NCBI GenBank assembly: GCA_900542355.1
Contig: UQNE01000001.1
Location: forward strand, 1-64,000
From: an uncultured Bacteroidales bacterium
Lineage (GTDB): Bacteria > Bacteroidota > Bacteroidia > Bacteroidales > Paludibacteraceae
Reading direction: 5' to 3'
Length of the DNA stretch: 64,000 nucleotides
The notes beneath the pieces are model-generated. The model searched no databases and was not told the DNA's origin. It saw only the letters and a program-made list of their open reading frames with translations. Shown piece after piece: positions 19,801 to 29,800 of this stretch. The translations under genes and the position numbers were made by a program. How positions within the stretch are numbered: the stretch's first letter is position 1; the number at the start of each line of letters is the position of its first letter.

Positions 19801-20823
19801 CTACCATTCGAGCAGCACTTTGCCACATTGCCCGCTCACCATCACATCGAAGCCTTTTTGGAAGTCGTCGAACTTGAAATGGTGGGTGATGACGGGCGAC
19901 AGGTCGAGTCCGCCGAGCAACATCTGCTCCATTTGGTACCAAGTCTCCCACATACGGCGACCGGTGATACCCTTGATAGTGAGCGCATTGAAGATGATGT
20001 CCGACCAATTGACCTGCGTGGTAGAGGGCAGGATACCCAACTGCGCAATGTTGGCACCTTTGTACATGTGCTCAATCATATCGTTGAAGGCAGCGGGTGC
20101 ACCCGACATCTCGAGTCCGACATCGAAACCACGGATACCCAGTTGCTTCATCGCGTCGGCTACCGTTTCGCCTGCAGCGGTATTGACGGTAAGCGTAGCG
20201 CCCATCTTCTTAGCGATATCAAGGCGGAGCGGGTTAAGGTCGGTTACAACCACATGTTTCGCACCTGCATAGCGGCATATCCCCGCAGCCATCGTACCTA
20301 TCAGCCCCGCGCCCGTGATAAGGACATCTTCGCCCAAGAGCGGGAACGCCAATGCGGTGTGCGTAGCGTTGCCAAAGGGATCCATGATAGCAGCGAAGTC
20401 ATCGGGTATCTCGGGACGCAAGTGGACAATGTTCGATTCGGGTATAGACACATATTCAGCGAAGGCTCCGTCGCGCGTGATGCCTACAGAGAGGGTGTTC
20501 TCGCATACATGCCCCATACCGCGTCGGCAGTTGCGGCAGTGCCCGCAGACGATATGCCCCTCGGCGGTTACACGCTCACCTACCTTAACATACTGCACAC
20601 CGGCTCCCACTTCAACCACCGTACCCACGAACTCGTGCCCCTGGATATAAGGCGGATTGCAATGGTGCTGCGACCAGTCGTCCCATTTATACATGTGCAA
20701 GTCGGTGCCACAGATAGCGGCTTTGGTAACCTTGATGAGGACATCATTCACGCCCACTTCGGGCATTGGTACATCCTCCATCCAGATCCCGTACTCGGGA
20801 TAATGCTTTACTAATGCTTTCAT
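19801..20823 (-). CDS. tdh: L-threonine 3-dehydrogenase
   Basis: A 340-residue zinc-dependent medium-chain dehydrogenase. Catalytic zinc ligands C38 and H63-E64 (GHEFVG) and a structural zinc set C93, C96, C99, C107 are visible, and GAGLIGTMA marks the NAD fold. It oxidises threonine to 2-amino-3-ketobutyrate. The kbl gene ends 9 bp upstream, so the two form the classical threonine-to-glycine operon. Confidence 0.97.
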   Translation of the reverse strand: MKALVKHYPEYGIWMEDVPMPEVGVNDVLIKVTKAAICGTDLHMYKWDDWSQHHCNPPYIQGHEFVGTVVEVGAGVQYVKVGERVTAEGHIVCGHCRNCRRGMGHVCENTLSVGITRDGAFAEYVSIPESNIVHLRPEIPDDFAAIMDPFGNATHTALAFPLLGEDVLITGAGLIGTMAAGICRYAGAKHVVVTDLNPLRLDIAKKMGATLTVNTAAGETVADAMKQLGIRGFDVGLEMSGAPAAFNDMIEHMYKGANIAQLGILPSTTQVNWSDIIFNALTIKGITGRRMWETWYQMEQMLLGGLDLSPVITHHFKFDDFQKGFDVMVSGQCGKVLLEW

Positions 20824-20832
20824 TGCCTTGCC

Positions 20833-22032
20833 TTATTTGAGAACACCTAATTGCTTTCCTACTTTGATAAACGCCTCTACGCCCTTGTCGAGTTGCTCTT
20901 GCGTGTGCGCTGCCGATAGTTGCACGCGGATACGCGCCTGACCTTGCGGCACAACGGGATAGTAGAACCCCGTAACATAAATTCCCTCGTTTTGCAGAGC
21001 CGCAGCGAACTCTTGGCTCAAGCGTGCATCGTAGAGCATTACGGCGCAGATAGCCGATTGCGTGGGCTTGATGTCGAAGCCTGCCTCTTTCATCTTGCCG
21101 ACGAAATAGTCGGTATTGGCATGCAAGCGGTCTTGCAACTCGTTGCTCCTTGTCAGTATCTCAAAGGTCTTCAACCCTGCTGCCGCAATCATCGGCGGGA
21201 TAGAGTTGGAGAACAGATAGGGGCGACTGCGCTGGCGAAGGAGGTCGATAATCTCTTTCCGTCCCGTAGTGAAACCGCCTACCGAGCCGCCAAAGGCCTT
21301 GCCGAGCGTACCCGTAAGGATTTCTATCTTGCCGCGCAAACCGAATTGCTCGGTTACGCCGTGTCCCGTCTTGCCGACTACGCCTGCCGAGTGGCTCTCA
21401 TCTACCATCACCAACGCATTGTATTTCTGTGCCAACTCGTAGATTTTATCCAGCGGGCAGACATTACCGTCCATCGAGAAAACGCCGTCGGTGGCAATGA
21501 TACGGAAGCGTTGTGCTTGCGCTTTCTTCAGTTGCTCCTCCAGGTCCGCCATATCGCCGTTGGCATAGCGGTAGCGCACTGCCTTGCAGAGCCGCACACC
21601 ATCGATGATAGAAGCGTGGTTGAGCGCATCGGAGATGATAGCGTCTTGGTCGGTCAATAGCGGTTCAAACAGACCTCCGTTGGCATCAAAACAAGCCGCA
21701 TAGAGGATGGTATCCTCCGTCCCGAAGAAGTCTGAGATGGCTTTTTCGAGTTGCTTATGGGTGTCTTGCGTGCCACAAATAAAGCGCACCGAAGCCATAC
21801 CATATCCGCGTGTATCCATTCGCTCTTTGGCAGCGGCAATCAACTCCGGGTTGTCTGCCAAACCAAGGTAGTTGTTGGCGCAGAAATTGATAACATCTAC
21901 TCGCTGTCCGTTGTTATCTACCTGAATACCTGACGATTGAGGCGTAACAATGACGCGTTCATTCTTGTAGAGACCTGCATCGCGGATCTCTTGCAGCGTC
22001 TGCTGCAGATGTTTTTGAAATTCGGTGTACAT
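20833..22032 (-). CDS. kbl: 2-amino-3-ketobutyrate CoA ligase (glycine C-acetyltransferase)
   Basis: A 399-residue PLP enzyme. The PLP lysine is K245 in GTLGKAFGG, and the pocket motifs DESHSAG (211-217) and NHASIIDG are present. It cleaves 2-amino-3-ketobutyrate with CoA to glycine and acetyl-CoA, completing the Tdh reaction. I start at ATG 22032, which matches the usual length; an upstream in-frame ATG would add 29 unrelated residues. A promoter lies ~170 bp upstream at 22202-22233. Confidence 0.97.
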   Translation of the reverse strand: MYTEFQKHLQQTLQEIRDAGLYKNERVIVTPQSSGIQVDNNGQRVDVINFCANNYLGLADNPELIAAAKERMDTRGYGMASVRFICGTQDTHKQLEKAISDFFGTEDTILYAACFDANGGLFEPLLTDQDAIISDALNHASIIDGVRLCKAVRYRYANGDMADLEEQLKKAQAQRFRIIATDGVFSMDGNVCPLDKIYELAQKYNALVMVDESHSAGVVGKTGHGVTEQFGLRGKIEILTGTLGKAFGGSVGGFTTGRKEIIDLLRQRSRPYLFSNSIPPMIAAAGLKTFEILTRSNELQDRLHANTDYFVGKMKEAGFDIKPTQSAICAVMLYDARLSQEFAAALQNEGIYVTGFYYPVVPQGQARIRVQLSAAHTQEQLDKGVEAFIKVGKQLGVLK

Positions 22033-22201
22033 AGTATTTTGTATTAGAGGTTTTGTATTACCTGTCTGCTTGCACCACACATCCCAAATATCCCCACCTG
22101 TGCCTCTACCAATCGCCAAAACGAACAGACCGTTCCCTCGTGCTACTCATCTACCCGCCGACACTTTCATTCCACCCCCATAGCGCACTCGTTTGACCCC
22201 G

Positions 22202-22233
22202 CAAAGTTACAACTTTTTCCTAAAATACACAAT
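22202..22233 (-). promoter_or_regulatory. Promoter for kbl-tdh
   Basis: On the minus strand TAACTTTG (22202-22209) is the -7 element and ATTG (22230-22233) sits 20 bp upstream as the -33 element, matching the Bacteroidetes consensus. Confidence 0.6.
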
Positions 22234-22340
22234 AGTTGGGTATGTTTTATACGACAACGCACCCAAATAGGTATTGCACATCAAGCGAAATACTTATATG
22301 TGTGGTTCATTTTGCCGTGTCTTCATCGAGTCTATATCGG

Positions 22341-22430
22341 GTTGTTATGGGGTGATTATGCGGTGATTAAGGGGTGATTATGCTGTGATTAAGCAAATCC
22401 GACCATAGTCCGACCGTACCCTGACCATAC
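22341..22430. repeat. 11-bp tandem array with two word families
   Basis: GTTGTTA at 22341 then GTGATTA at 22352, 22363, 22374 and 22385, followed without phase change by TCCGACC-type words at 22398, 22409 and 22420. Every step inside each family is exactly 11 bp. Confidence 0.85.
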
Positions 22431-22570
22431 ACACGAGTTTTCATCGGCTTCTTTCGGTAACGATACGGCAACGAAAACCGACCATACCGACACATAGCCG
22501 TTACGCCCATTGGTTATCACCATATTTACAATCATCTACCTATTAAAACACATTTTATTTTACAAAACTA

Positions 22571-22601
22571 TTGCAGACATAAGAAATTTATAGTAATTTT
22601 G
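22571..22601 (+). promoter_or_regulatory. Promoter of the tandem lipoprotein genes
   Basis: TTG at 22571-22573 and TAATTTTG at 22594-22601, 20 bp apart. Transcription would start near 22608, placing the whole 22-bp repeat array in the ~190-nt leader of the first lipoprotein mRNA. Confidence 0.6.
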
Positions 22602-22626
22602 CAGCGGATACACAACAAAGATACAC

Positions 22627-22758
22627 GCTCACCCATCTACCGACCAACGCTCACCCATCTACCGACCAACGAGCACCCATCTACCAACCAATGAGTAAAT
22701 ATCTACAAACAAGCAAACACCCGACTACAAACAGACAAATATCCGACTATAAATAAGA
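22627..22758. repeat. Six-copy 22-bp tandem array in a 5' leader
   Basis: Copies start at 22627, 22649, 22671, 22693, 22715 and 22737. The first two are identical (GCTCACCCATCTACCGACCA plus two bases), and later ones diverge steadily toward the gene. No spacers, so not CRISPR. Period equals two 11-bp units. Confidence 0.85.
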
Positions 22759-22794
22759 TAGCCAGACACTTATCAACCTATAAACAACAAGACA

Positions 22795-23292
22795 ATGAAA
22801 AAGGATATTCTTAGCAATACGCTGATCGCAATGGCAGTCGTGCTATTGGCAAGTTGCACATCAAACGACCCCGAGAAACTGATTGTCGGCACCTGGGAAG
22901 GCGTATCACGAGTAGAACTAATAGACGGATCAGCCTTTCCAACAGTGATTGACTACGAAAATCAAACTGTTACATACGATGCAAACGCATGGCAAGAAAA
23001 GACGGAAGAATATCCGATTAAACGCACACTCACATTGAGTGAAAACGGGAAGTTGACAGACACCTTCATAAACACAAAGATTGGAGTGGTTGTGAGAGTA
23101 AATGAAGGAGATTACGAATTGACGGAGAATGGTCAAGAATTAAGTTTTTTCTACCCGACTGAATCCGTTGACTATAAAGTAGAAATACAAAATCTAACCA
23201 GACATAAATTAGAAATCGTTACAACAGAGAAACATCCTATAGGTAATGATGGGTATTATCTAATCTTCGTAACTACTACCTATAAGAGATAA
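22795..23292 (+). CDS. Small lipoprotein, lipocalin-like, copy 1
   Basis: A 165-residue lipoprotein with lipobox LASC (Cys at residue 21), then TSNDPEKLIVGTW, the opening of lipocalin-like (calycin) domains common in Bacteroidales lipoproteins; the rest alternates short beta strands (YDYENQTVTY, KLEIVTTEK). No known ligand. Its neighbour at 23383 is a paralogue of identical length with the same N-terminus, so the pair arose by duplication. Confidence 0.8.
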   Translation: MKKDILSNTLIAMAVVLLASCTSNDPEKLIVGTWEGVSRVELIDGSAFPTVIDYENQTVTYDANAWQEKTEEYPIKRTLTLSENGKLTDTFINTKIGVVVRVNEGDYELTENGQELSFFYPTESVDYKVEIQNLTRHKLEIVTTEKHPIGNDGYYLIFVTTTYKR

Positions 23293-23382
23293 ACAAAGTG
23301 AGGCACATTTCTAACAAAAACCGCAGTGCTAATCTGCAAACAGACATAGTAAGACATTAATCAACCAACAATTAACAGAATA

Positions 23383-23880
23383 ATGAAAAAGAATCTTTTT
23401 AGCAGCGCATTGATTGCGATAGCAGTCGTGCTACTGGCCGGTTGTACATCAAACGACCCGGAGAAATTAGCCGTTGGCACATGGACGGCAGTAAATTATG
23501 TAGCAAGTGATGCCGACGAAATCATCAAAAGTGATGTGAACTTTGAGACACAGACAATGTCGTATTATGTAGGCGGAACATTGGCAGAAAGTGATCCATT
23601 CCCTTATCAAAGCACACTCACTTTGGATGAGCAAGGTAACATCAAAGTAATCACAACGAGCAACGGAGAAGTAATGGAATCCGAAACGGGAACTTACAAA
23701 ATAGAAAAGAAACGCAAAGAACTTCTATTTGTCTACACCGACGGAGACGGAGATTCTATGCAGGGGCAAATAACTACACTAACCAATAGTGCGTTGGTAT
23801 TGGAAACCACCCAAGAAATAGAAATTCCCGATCCGGAAGGAAAGATGAATGTAAAAATCGTACTCACCTATAAGCGATAG
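23383..23880 (+). CDS. Small lipoprotein, lipocalin-like, copy 2
   Basis: A 165-residue lipoprotein with lipobox LAGC and the same TSNDPEKL.VGTW start as its upstream paralogue. After about residue 35 the two diverge strongly while keeping length and beta-strand rhythm. The 90-bp gap has no own promoter that I can see, but its last ~35 bp resemble the sequence before copy 1 (ATCAACC..., AACA, AATGAAAAA). A terminator follows at 23931. Confidence 0.8.
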   Translation: MKKNLFSSALIAIAVVLLAGCTSNDPEKLAVGTWTAVNYVASDADEIIKSDVNFETQTMSYYVGGTLAESDPFPYQSTLTLDEQGNIKVITTSNGEVMESETGTYKIEKKRKELLFVYTDGDGDSMQGQITTLTNSALVLETTQEIEIPDPEGKMNVKIVLTYKR

Positions 23881-23930
23881 CAGATAACACTACTATTGAT
23901 AGCAAATACTACTATTTATCAAGCCTACAA

Positions 23931-23962
23931 AGCATCCGATTGGAGTAATCGGGTGCTTTTTG
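23931..23962 (+). terminator. Terminator of the lipoprotein pair
   Basis: AGCATCCGATT (23931-23941) pairs with AATCGGGTGCT (23947-23957) with one wobble, then TTTTTG. Confidence 0.75.
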
Positions 23963-24130
23963 TATGCTTTTTGTATGTGCAGATAGCAGGTTTATACGGT
24001 ATTGGCACTATATTGGTACGGTATTTGTAGTATAGTTTTAGACAGACTCTAAAAGGTAGTTCATACTGCCGTAGAGCAATAGAGATAAACTCTAAAACAA
24101 CCGGTACGAAAAAGGGAACTCTCACACAAT

Positions 24131-24250
24131 AAGTTCTCAGAAAATGAACAAGTTCTCAGAAAATGAACTTAAAGCAAAAAGTTCTCAATAGACAAACTCT
24201 AAAACGACAAGTTAAAAGATAAACTCTACAACGACAAACACTAAAAACTG
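24131..24250. repeat. Repeat-rich leader before the lectin-like gene
   Basis: AAGTTCTCAGAAAATGAAC occurs twice back to back (24131 and 24150, period 19), then AAGTTCTCAA at 24179, and AAACTCTA words at 24194 and 24221. AGTTC and GAACT are inverted within each 19-bp unit. Here the 11-bp period does not hold. Besides this and the terminator, the 376-bp gap 23881-24256 holds no gene. Confidence 0.65.
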
Positions 24251-24256
24251 ACCAAT

Positions 24257-25288
24257 ATGAAGAAGTTATCCTTATTTGCGGCTGCATTGGCACTAACAAT
24301 GAGTGCGGCAGCACAACAACAGACGGAAGGGGCTTTGCCCGGGAAATTCTATGTAGGCAACGACAAGTATGTAGTCTTTGCGAAAGGCAACCTGCAATAC
24401 ACCACCGAAGGTACGCACGCTTGCGCAGACGGCACGACGCAGAAAGGCACTTGGCGTATTGCCGACAATCAATACGATTTTATTGGCGATGACAACGCCA
24501 ACATATCGGAGACCTACAACGGCTACATCGACCTGTTCGGTTGGGGAACAAGCGGATGGAGCCGCGGAATCACCTGCTACCAACCATGGAGTACCAATCT
24601 GAGCAACAGCAATTACTATGCGGGCGGCGACGGCAATAATAATCTGACGGGTGCGTTTGCGTTCGCCGATTGGGGTGTGTACAACGCTATCTCTAATGCA
24701 GGCAACGAGCCACAACTATGGCGAACGCTGAGTGCAAAAGAGAATACCTACCTCTTTGTACACAACAAATGGACGATGGCGACCGTAGGTGATGTGCTTG
24801 GTTTTATGCTGTTCCCGAGCAGTTTCGCTGCACCCGAGGGAATCAACATCAAGTATGTATGGAATGCCGACGGCAAGGAAGCACCTACTGAGTTTGGCGA
24901 GGCAGACTATGCAGGCAACGAGTACACCAAAGAGCAATTTGCCGAATTGGAGAAAGCCGGGGTGGTATTCTTCCCGTGCGCTAAGTATCGTCTGGAAGGC
25001 ACATCGATTGTACCGCTGAACACCTTAGGAATGTACTGGTCCACCACGCAAGACTACGCAGAGGACTATACTTGGGCATTGGGACTGGGTATTGGATTGG
25101 AAAGTGCGAACCCGTGTTCTTTCGGCGACAGAGCGTTTGGGCGTTCTGTAAGATTGGTGCAGGAGGTAGAAAATACTGCCATAAACAACACGACCGCTGC
25201 ACGCAAGGCACGCAAAGTGGTAGTGGACGGACAAGTGTACATCATCAAAGACGGCAAGATGTTCACGGTACTCGGTACCTCGAAATAA
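24257..25288 (+). CDS. Secreted DUF1566-like (C-type lectin fold) protein
   Basis: A 343-residue protein with a signal peptide (1-19, ending AAAQ). FAKGNLQYTT, the phrase GYIDLFGWGTSGW, and late MYWSTTQDY with GRSVRLVQE mark a family of secreted Bacteroidales proteins whose ending resembles DUF1566/C-type-lectin folds. No enzyme motif. The C-terminus (KVVVDGQVYIIKDG then MFTVLG) is one of six copies of the tail discussed in the findings. Followed by a strong terminator. Confidence 0.78.
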   Translation: MKKLSLFAAALALTMSAAAQQQTEGALPGKFYVGNDKYVVFAKGNLQYTTEGTHACADGTTQKGTWRIADNQYDFIGDDNANISETYNGYIDLFGWGTSGWSRGITCYQPWSTNLSNSNYYAGGDGNNNLTGAFAFADWGVYNAISNAGNEPQLWRTLSAKENTYLFVHNKWTMATVGDVLGFMLFPSSFAAPEGINIKYVWNADGKEAPTEFGEADYAGNEYTKEQFAELEKAGVVFFPCAKYRLEGTSIVPLNTLGMYWSTTQDYAEDYTWALGLGIGLESANPCSFGDRAFGRSVRLVQEVENTAINNTTAARKARKVVVDGQVYIIKDGKMFTVLGTSK

Positions 25289-25324
25289 CCGATATCCGAG
25301 GATAGCAACCTATCGATAAGACAA

Positions 25325-25360
25325 GCAGCCGATGAGCGATTTGCTCATCGGCTGCTGTGT
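25325..25360 (+). terminator. Strong terminator after the lectin-like gene
   Basis: A perfect 13-bp stem, GCAGCCGATGAGC with GCTCATCGGCTGC, loop of five bases, followed by TGTGTTT. Confidence 0.8.
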
Positions 25361-25442
25361 TTAGGAATCATAAAATGCAGTTTGATATTTTGCAAGATAT
25401 ACGCACAGAAAACTTACATTATGTCATCGTCGAAAATAGTCT

Positions 25443-25497
25443 TAGGTCTCGATTAGGTTTCGATAAGAATTCGACTAAGTCTGCACAAAGACAGTTT
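25443..25497. repeat. 11-bp tandem array, TAGGTCTCGA family (copy 2)
   Basis: TAGGTCTCGA at 25443, TAGGTTTCGA at 25454, AAGAATTCGA at 25465, TAAGTCTGCA at 25476 and AAAGACAG at 25487: five steps of exactly 11 bp. The 307-bp gap 25289-25595 holds this array and the terminator only. Confidence 0.75.
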
Positions 25498-25595
25498 GAC
25501 AAAAAGACAGCCAAACAACCATTTCTGTAGAAATATGCAAAAAGCGCAGACTATGGGTTAAGATAGCACATTCAGAAATAGGAGGATAAGACTAA

Positions 25596-25856
25596 TCATT
25601 CTTTCCGAGAATGGTTATCATCGCCCACACATAGCAAAATTATATAGACGAGCAAAGGCGAGATGACAAAGGATAGCAACACCCAACCAAGCGGGTCTCG
25701 GCGGCGTTTCTTTGCCATATTGATTGGTATCCGAATGTGAAACAAATAGATAAGAAAGAGAGAAAAGATACCTATCCAAATACTCCAAACCCACGAATTA
25801 TCGGTAGGTTGCACATCCAATAAAGGCGGACAGGTTAATAAAATGGTGTTCATCAT
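25596..25856 (-). CDS. Small two-helix membrane protein
   Basis: An 86-residue protein with two membrane segments (about 24-42 and 58-78) joined by a very basic loop (MAKKRRRDP). The C-terminus is charged. Its ATG overlaps the stop codon of the upstream gene (ATGA), so translation is probably coupled. I recognise no family; the basic cytoplasmic loop suggests both termini lie outside or that it is a small regulator of the upstream anchored protein. Confidence 0.65.
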   Translation of the reverse strand: MMNTILLTCPPLLDVQPTDNSWVWSIWIGIFSLFLIYLFHIRIPINMAKKRRRDPLGWVLLSFVISPLLVYIILLCVGDDNHSRKE

Positions 25857-26638
25857 TTGGTCTTGTACGATTTGAGTTCAAACTTGATTTTATATTTACG
25901 GTCAGGGTTTGTTCCCATTACATCGCTCTTGTAGTACGCATAATGTTCGCTATAACCATATCCCGCCAACGAAGTGGTCTTGACCATTCCGGGTTCGATA
26001 ATGATTGATTTCGCAAAATCCTGATAATCAAGCATATTTCCGCTCATATCATAGTATATCATTCGTCCGGTAATGGAAGTAATAGTATGGTTGGTATTGT
26101 TTTTGAAAGCGACGGAAGCATTCGATTTGACCCAATCGTGAGAATAGTTAGCCACTGTTACATCATTCGGATCGACGGGGGTAGCAGCAGTTTCTGCTTT
26201 TGAGGTTGTCTGAGTTGTGTTTTGGGCGGTCGTCGTTTGCACAGTAGTCTGCGTTTGGGCAACTGATTGCGTTCCGTTTTGACGGGTGGTTGTCTGACGA
26301 GAGGCAGATTTTGAACTGCTTTTCTTGAGTTGTGATAACCCGTTTTGCAACTGCTTGACGGTATTTTGCAATTGGGTCACCTCGTTTTGCAGTCTTCTGA
26401 GTTTATTCTGCTGTTCACGCCACTCGAACTCTGAAACGGTAAAGGAAGAGTGTGTGGTAGCGGTGGATGTAGCGACTGCGGTATTCTCCGTTTGCTCCGA
26501 TTCTTCTGTACCCGCCGATGTATCGATAGGGTGATCTTTGTGGACTAATCCAGAACACCATAGCACGACAAAGATAAGCGCAACGACAGCAATGGGAATA
26601 ATCACCTTAGTGATAAGATTGTGTTTTTCGTCATTCAT
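25853..26638 (-). CDS. Membrane-anchored coiled-coil protein with FxLYD-like domain
   Basis: A 261-residue protein; ATG 26638 is chosen because it places the single membrane helix (about 10-31) right after the short MNDEKHN start, whereas the open frame extends 43 unlikely residues further. Then a T/S-rich linker, a coiled coil (heptads around 75-115, QNEVTQLQNTVKQLQNG), a Q/T-rich linker, and a C-terminal beta domain (VAFKNNTNHTITSITGRM) like the FxLYD domains that follow extracellular anchors. Function unknown. Confidence 0.7.
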   Translation of the reverse strand: MNDEKHNLITKVIIPIAVVALIFVVLWCSGLVHKDHPIDTSAGTEESEQTENTAVATSTATTHSSFTVSEFEWREQQNKLRRLQNEVTQLQNTVKQLQNGLSQLKKSSSKSASRQTTTRQNGTQSVAQTQTTVQTTTAQNTTQTTSKAETAATPVDPNDVTVANYSHDWVKSNASVAFKNNTNHTITSITGRMIYYDMSGNMLDYQDFAKSIIIEPGMVKTTSLAGYGYSEHYAYYKSDVMGTNPDRKYKIKFELKSYKTK

Positions 26639-26668
26639 ACGATTTTGATTTTGAGGATTATTATGCTG

Positions 26669-26700
26669 CAAAGGTACTATATTTTTGCGAAATGCACAAG
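26669..26700 (-). promoter_or_regulatory. Promoter for the 26638-25596 operon
   Basis: TACCTTTG on the minus strand at 26669-26676; the expected -33 position near 26697 is only a partial match. Confidence 0.5.
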
Positions 26701-26746
26701 ACCAATGCATATTTGAGAGAAATTTTAGGCATTGCCCATACAAAAA

Positions 26747-26776
26747 GAGGGTGTCTGCGACTTGCAAGACACCCTC
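26747..26776 (-). terminator. Terminator of the helicase-nuclease gene
   Basis: GAGGGTGTC (26747-26755) pairs with GACACCCTC (26768-26776); the minus strand continues with TTTTTG. Confidence 0.75.
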
Positions 26777-26844
26777 TGAGTTGGTTTGCTCTTCAGCCGA
26801 TTAGAGCAAAAGCCGTTTAAGTACAGTTAGAAGAGTGGATGTTC

Positions 26845-29800
26845 TCAGCCATTTTGCTCATCGTCTTTTAAGAGCGATAGGAGTTGCTTCTCGACGGTCT
26901 GCGGATGCAGGAAATAGTCCTCTTGCCATACGCGCACGATGCGCCAGCCCAGACTTTGCAGGATCTTGGGTTGTACAATCTCACGGTCGCGCATAGCAGG
27001 CGTGTGATAGTAGCAACGACTGTCAATCAAGATACCTAATCGGTAGGTATTGCGTTGCTGCGGGTCGAGCACAGCCACATCGATACGAAAATCGCTTTGT
27101 CCCACTGCTAAGTCCACTTGGTAGCCTCCCTGTCGGAGCCAAGCCGCCAGACGCCAAGCGATGGGGTGCAGCGGATAGGCGGGTACGGAGGCAGCGTGCT
27201 CGGATGGCAACTCGTGTTGCTCGGCATAGTAGAGGAAATCTTTTAGCCGTGCGACGCCCAATGCCTGCGACTTGCTGAGGTCGATGTCTGCGGCGTGCAT
27301 GCCCGTGAAGACCAACATCTCTTGGCGTGCACGCGTAACTGCCACATTCAGACGGCGTTCCCCGCCGGCATTGTTGAGCGGACCGAAGTTCATGCTTATC
27401 TTACCCTCTTTGTCACGCCCATAGCCTACCGACAGCAAGATGACATCACGCTCATCGCCCTGTACATTCTCTAAGTTCTTGATAAACAGCGGTTCTTCTA
27501 TTTCGCCAAAGACTCGTTTCTCCAAGTCGTGTCGGCGTGATAACCGCTCTTGCAGTAGGTCTTCTATGAGGTCTTGCTGCACTTTGCTGAAAGCGATGAT
27601 ACCCAACGATTGCCGACAGAGGACAGAATCTTCTAATCGGCGCATTACCTCAGCCACTACAGCCTCAGCCTCCAAGCGGTTGGTGCGTGTGGCACTATAG
27701 TCGTACATGCCATCCACAAAGCGATATTGCAGGTGCGACTCGCGATTGTCAGCACTGGGGAAGGTAATCAGTTTGTCGGCATAGAAATAGTGGTTGCTGA
27801 ACGCAATCAACGACTCGTGGCGAGAACGATAGTGGTAGTTGAGATAATGCTCAGGCATACCGAGCGTGATGCAATCGTCTAATATCGACTCCATATCGCC
27901 ATCGACAAGGTCTTCTTCGGCAGACAACCGCGTTTGGAAGAAGGTGGTAGGCGGCATCTGCTTGGGGTCGCCGACAATCACGACCGCTTTGCCACGCGCT
28001 ATGGCTCCGACTGCCTCGGATGTAGGTATCTGCGAAGCCTCGTCGAAGAGCACAAGGTCGAACGATGATGTATCGATAGGCAAGTACTGCGCCACGGAGA
28101 TGGGGGACATCAGCATACACGGACATAGCCTGCGCAATACGGCACCATGGTATGCAAATAGTTCGCGGATACTCGTTCCGCGACCGTGCAGGCGTATCCA
28201 GCGGCGAAGGGCGGTAAGCGCGTGTTGCAACCCCAGATTATGGATAGAGAGCAGTGTCTTTTGCACATTCTGCTGCAATTGCAATACGAGTATCTGTCGG
28301 GTCAGTGCTTGGAACTCATCGAACAAGCGTCGGTAGTCAGCAATCACTTCATCGAACACTTTGCCATTGAACATCACCAAGTCTTTATCCTCTTCGATGA
28401 TATCCTCGGCGCGTTGTTTCCATACTGCTCGCCGCAACATAGCCGCCAACTCGGCATCCGTAGCCGAATCCATGGAATCTGCCAACTCGGGGTAGCCCAG
28501 GTCTGCCACGGTATTCCACCGCACACTATAGTGGCTCCAGCGGCTCAACTCTGCGCTATGCTTCAGCCAGAGGCTGATACACTCCTGCTTTTCCTCATAC
28601 GATGTGAGGCTCGATAAGCGGGAGACTGCCATATCGTGAAGTTCTACCTCGTGCAAGCGATAGCGTTTCTCCAACGAAGGCAAGCGGAACCAGCGACGGA
28701 AGCCGGTCTGATTGACCGATATTTCGACCAGGTCTTGCCGAAGCGTCTGCAACTTATCTTGTATGCCTTGCAGCGATGCGGCCCGTCCGTCGCGTGGCAA
28801 CAAACCACGCAGCGGGTGCTTATCCACATCGGAGAAAGTGGGGCGGATAGTAGCCATCTCGCGGAGCGTATCGGCTATGGAATCCATCTCGGCATTGGTC
28901 GTTTGGCGCAGTTGCTTAGGACTGAACACCACCTCGCAAGACGGCTCTTCCATGGCAGAGAAATGCTCAATACAATCTGCCAGCGAATAGGAGTCAGCGT
29001 GGCGGGTATGGGGGCGATAAACCGCCTCGATATATAGGAGCAACTGTTTTCGGCGTTGGAATAGTTGCTCGGAAGCGGCTTGAAACGCACGCATTTTATC
29101 TTCGGAGCAATCGGTCTCCAGCACTTTCTCCAACTGGTTGATCAAGTGAGTTTTAGTGGCTTTGTTGGAGTGTAACTCGAGGCAGAAAGGCGCGATACCT
29201 ATCTGCTCCAAGCGCTCCTGTACGACCTCCAACGCGGCGCGTTTCTGCGCAACAAAGAGCACTCGTTTCCCTTGGTAGATAGCATTGGCGATGATGTTGG
29301 TGATAGTTTGGCTCTTGCCTGTACCCGGAGGACCGAAGAGCAGAAAACTCTTGCCCGCAGCAGCATCTGCCACCGCCTCAATCTGAGAACTATCGGCATC
29401 TAAAGGCAAGGCCAATTCGATAGGTTTGGTAGAAGTGTCCATATCGTGTGCATTGCTGTCGAGAATAGCCATCGACTCGTCTTTGCACTTCTGCACAAGG
29501 CTCTCTACCAACGATGACTTGCGCATACGCTCGGAGTTGGTGTGGATGTCATTCCACATCACAAACTTAGCAAACGAGAAAATACCCAAGCAGGTATCGA
29601 AAGTAAACTGCCACCCCGGTTTCCCCACTGTGAGCAACAGGAACGAATCGATTACTTTTTGCAGATCGGGTACTTTCCCCGCCTCGGGTATCAATGCCGA
29701 TAGGTTGCGCTCGTGTTGCTGTTTGAGCATCTCGATGAGCGTGATATTCATCAAGGGGTCTTCTCCCGTAGGGGTGATGTAGTACACGCCCGTGATGCGT

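Noticed and set aside
19789..20814. Open frame of 341 codons on the + strand
   Set aside because: Antisense to tdh, which has all zinc ligands.
22627..22758. Possible CRISPR array
   Set aside because: Repeats are directly adjacent without spacers and no cas gene is near.
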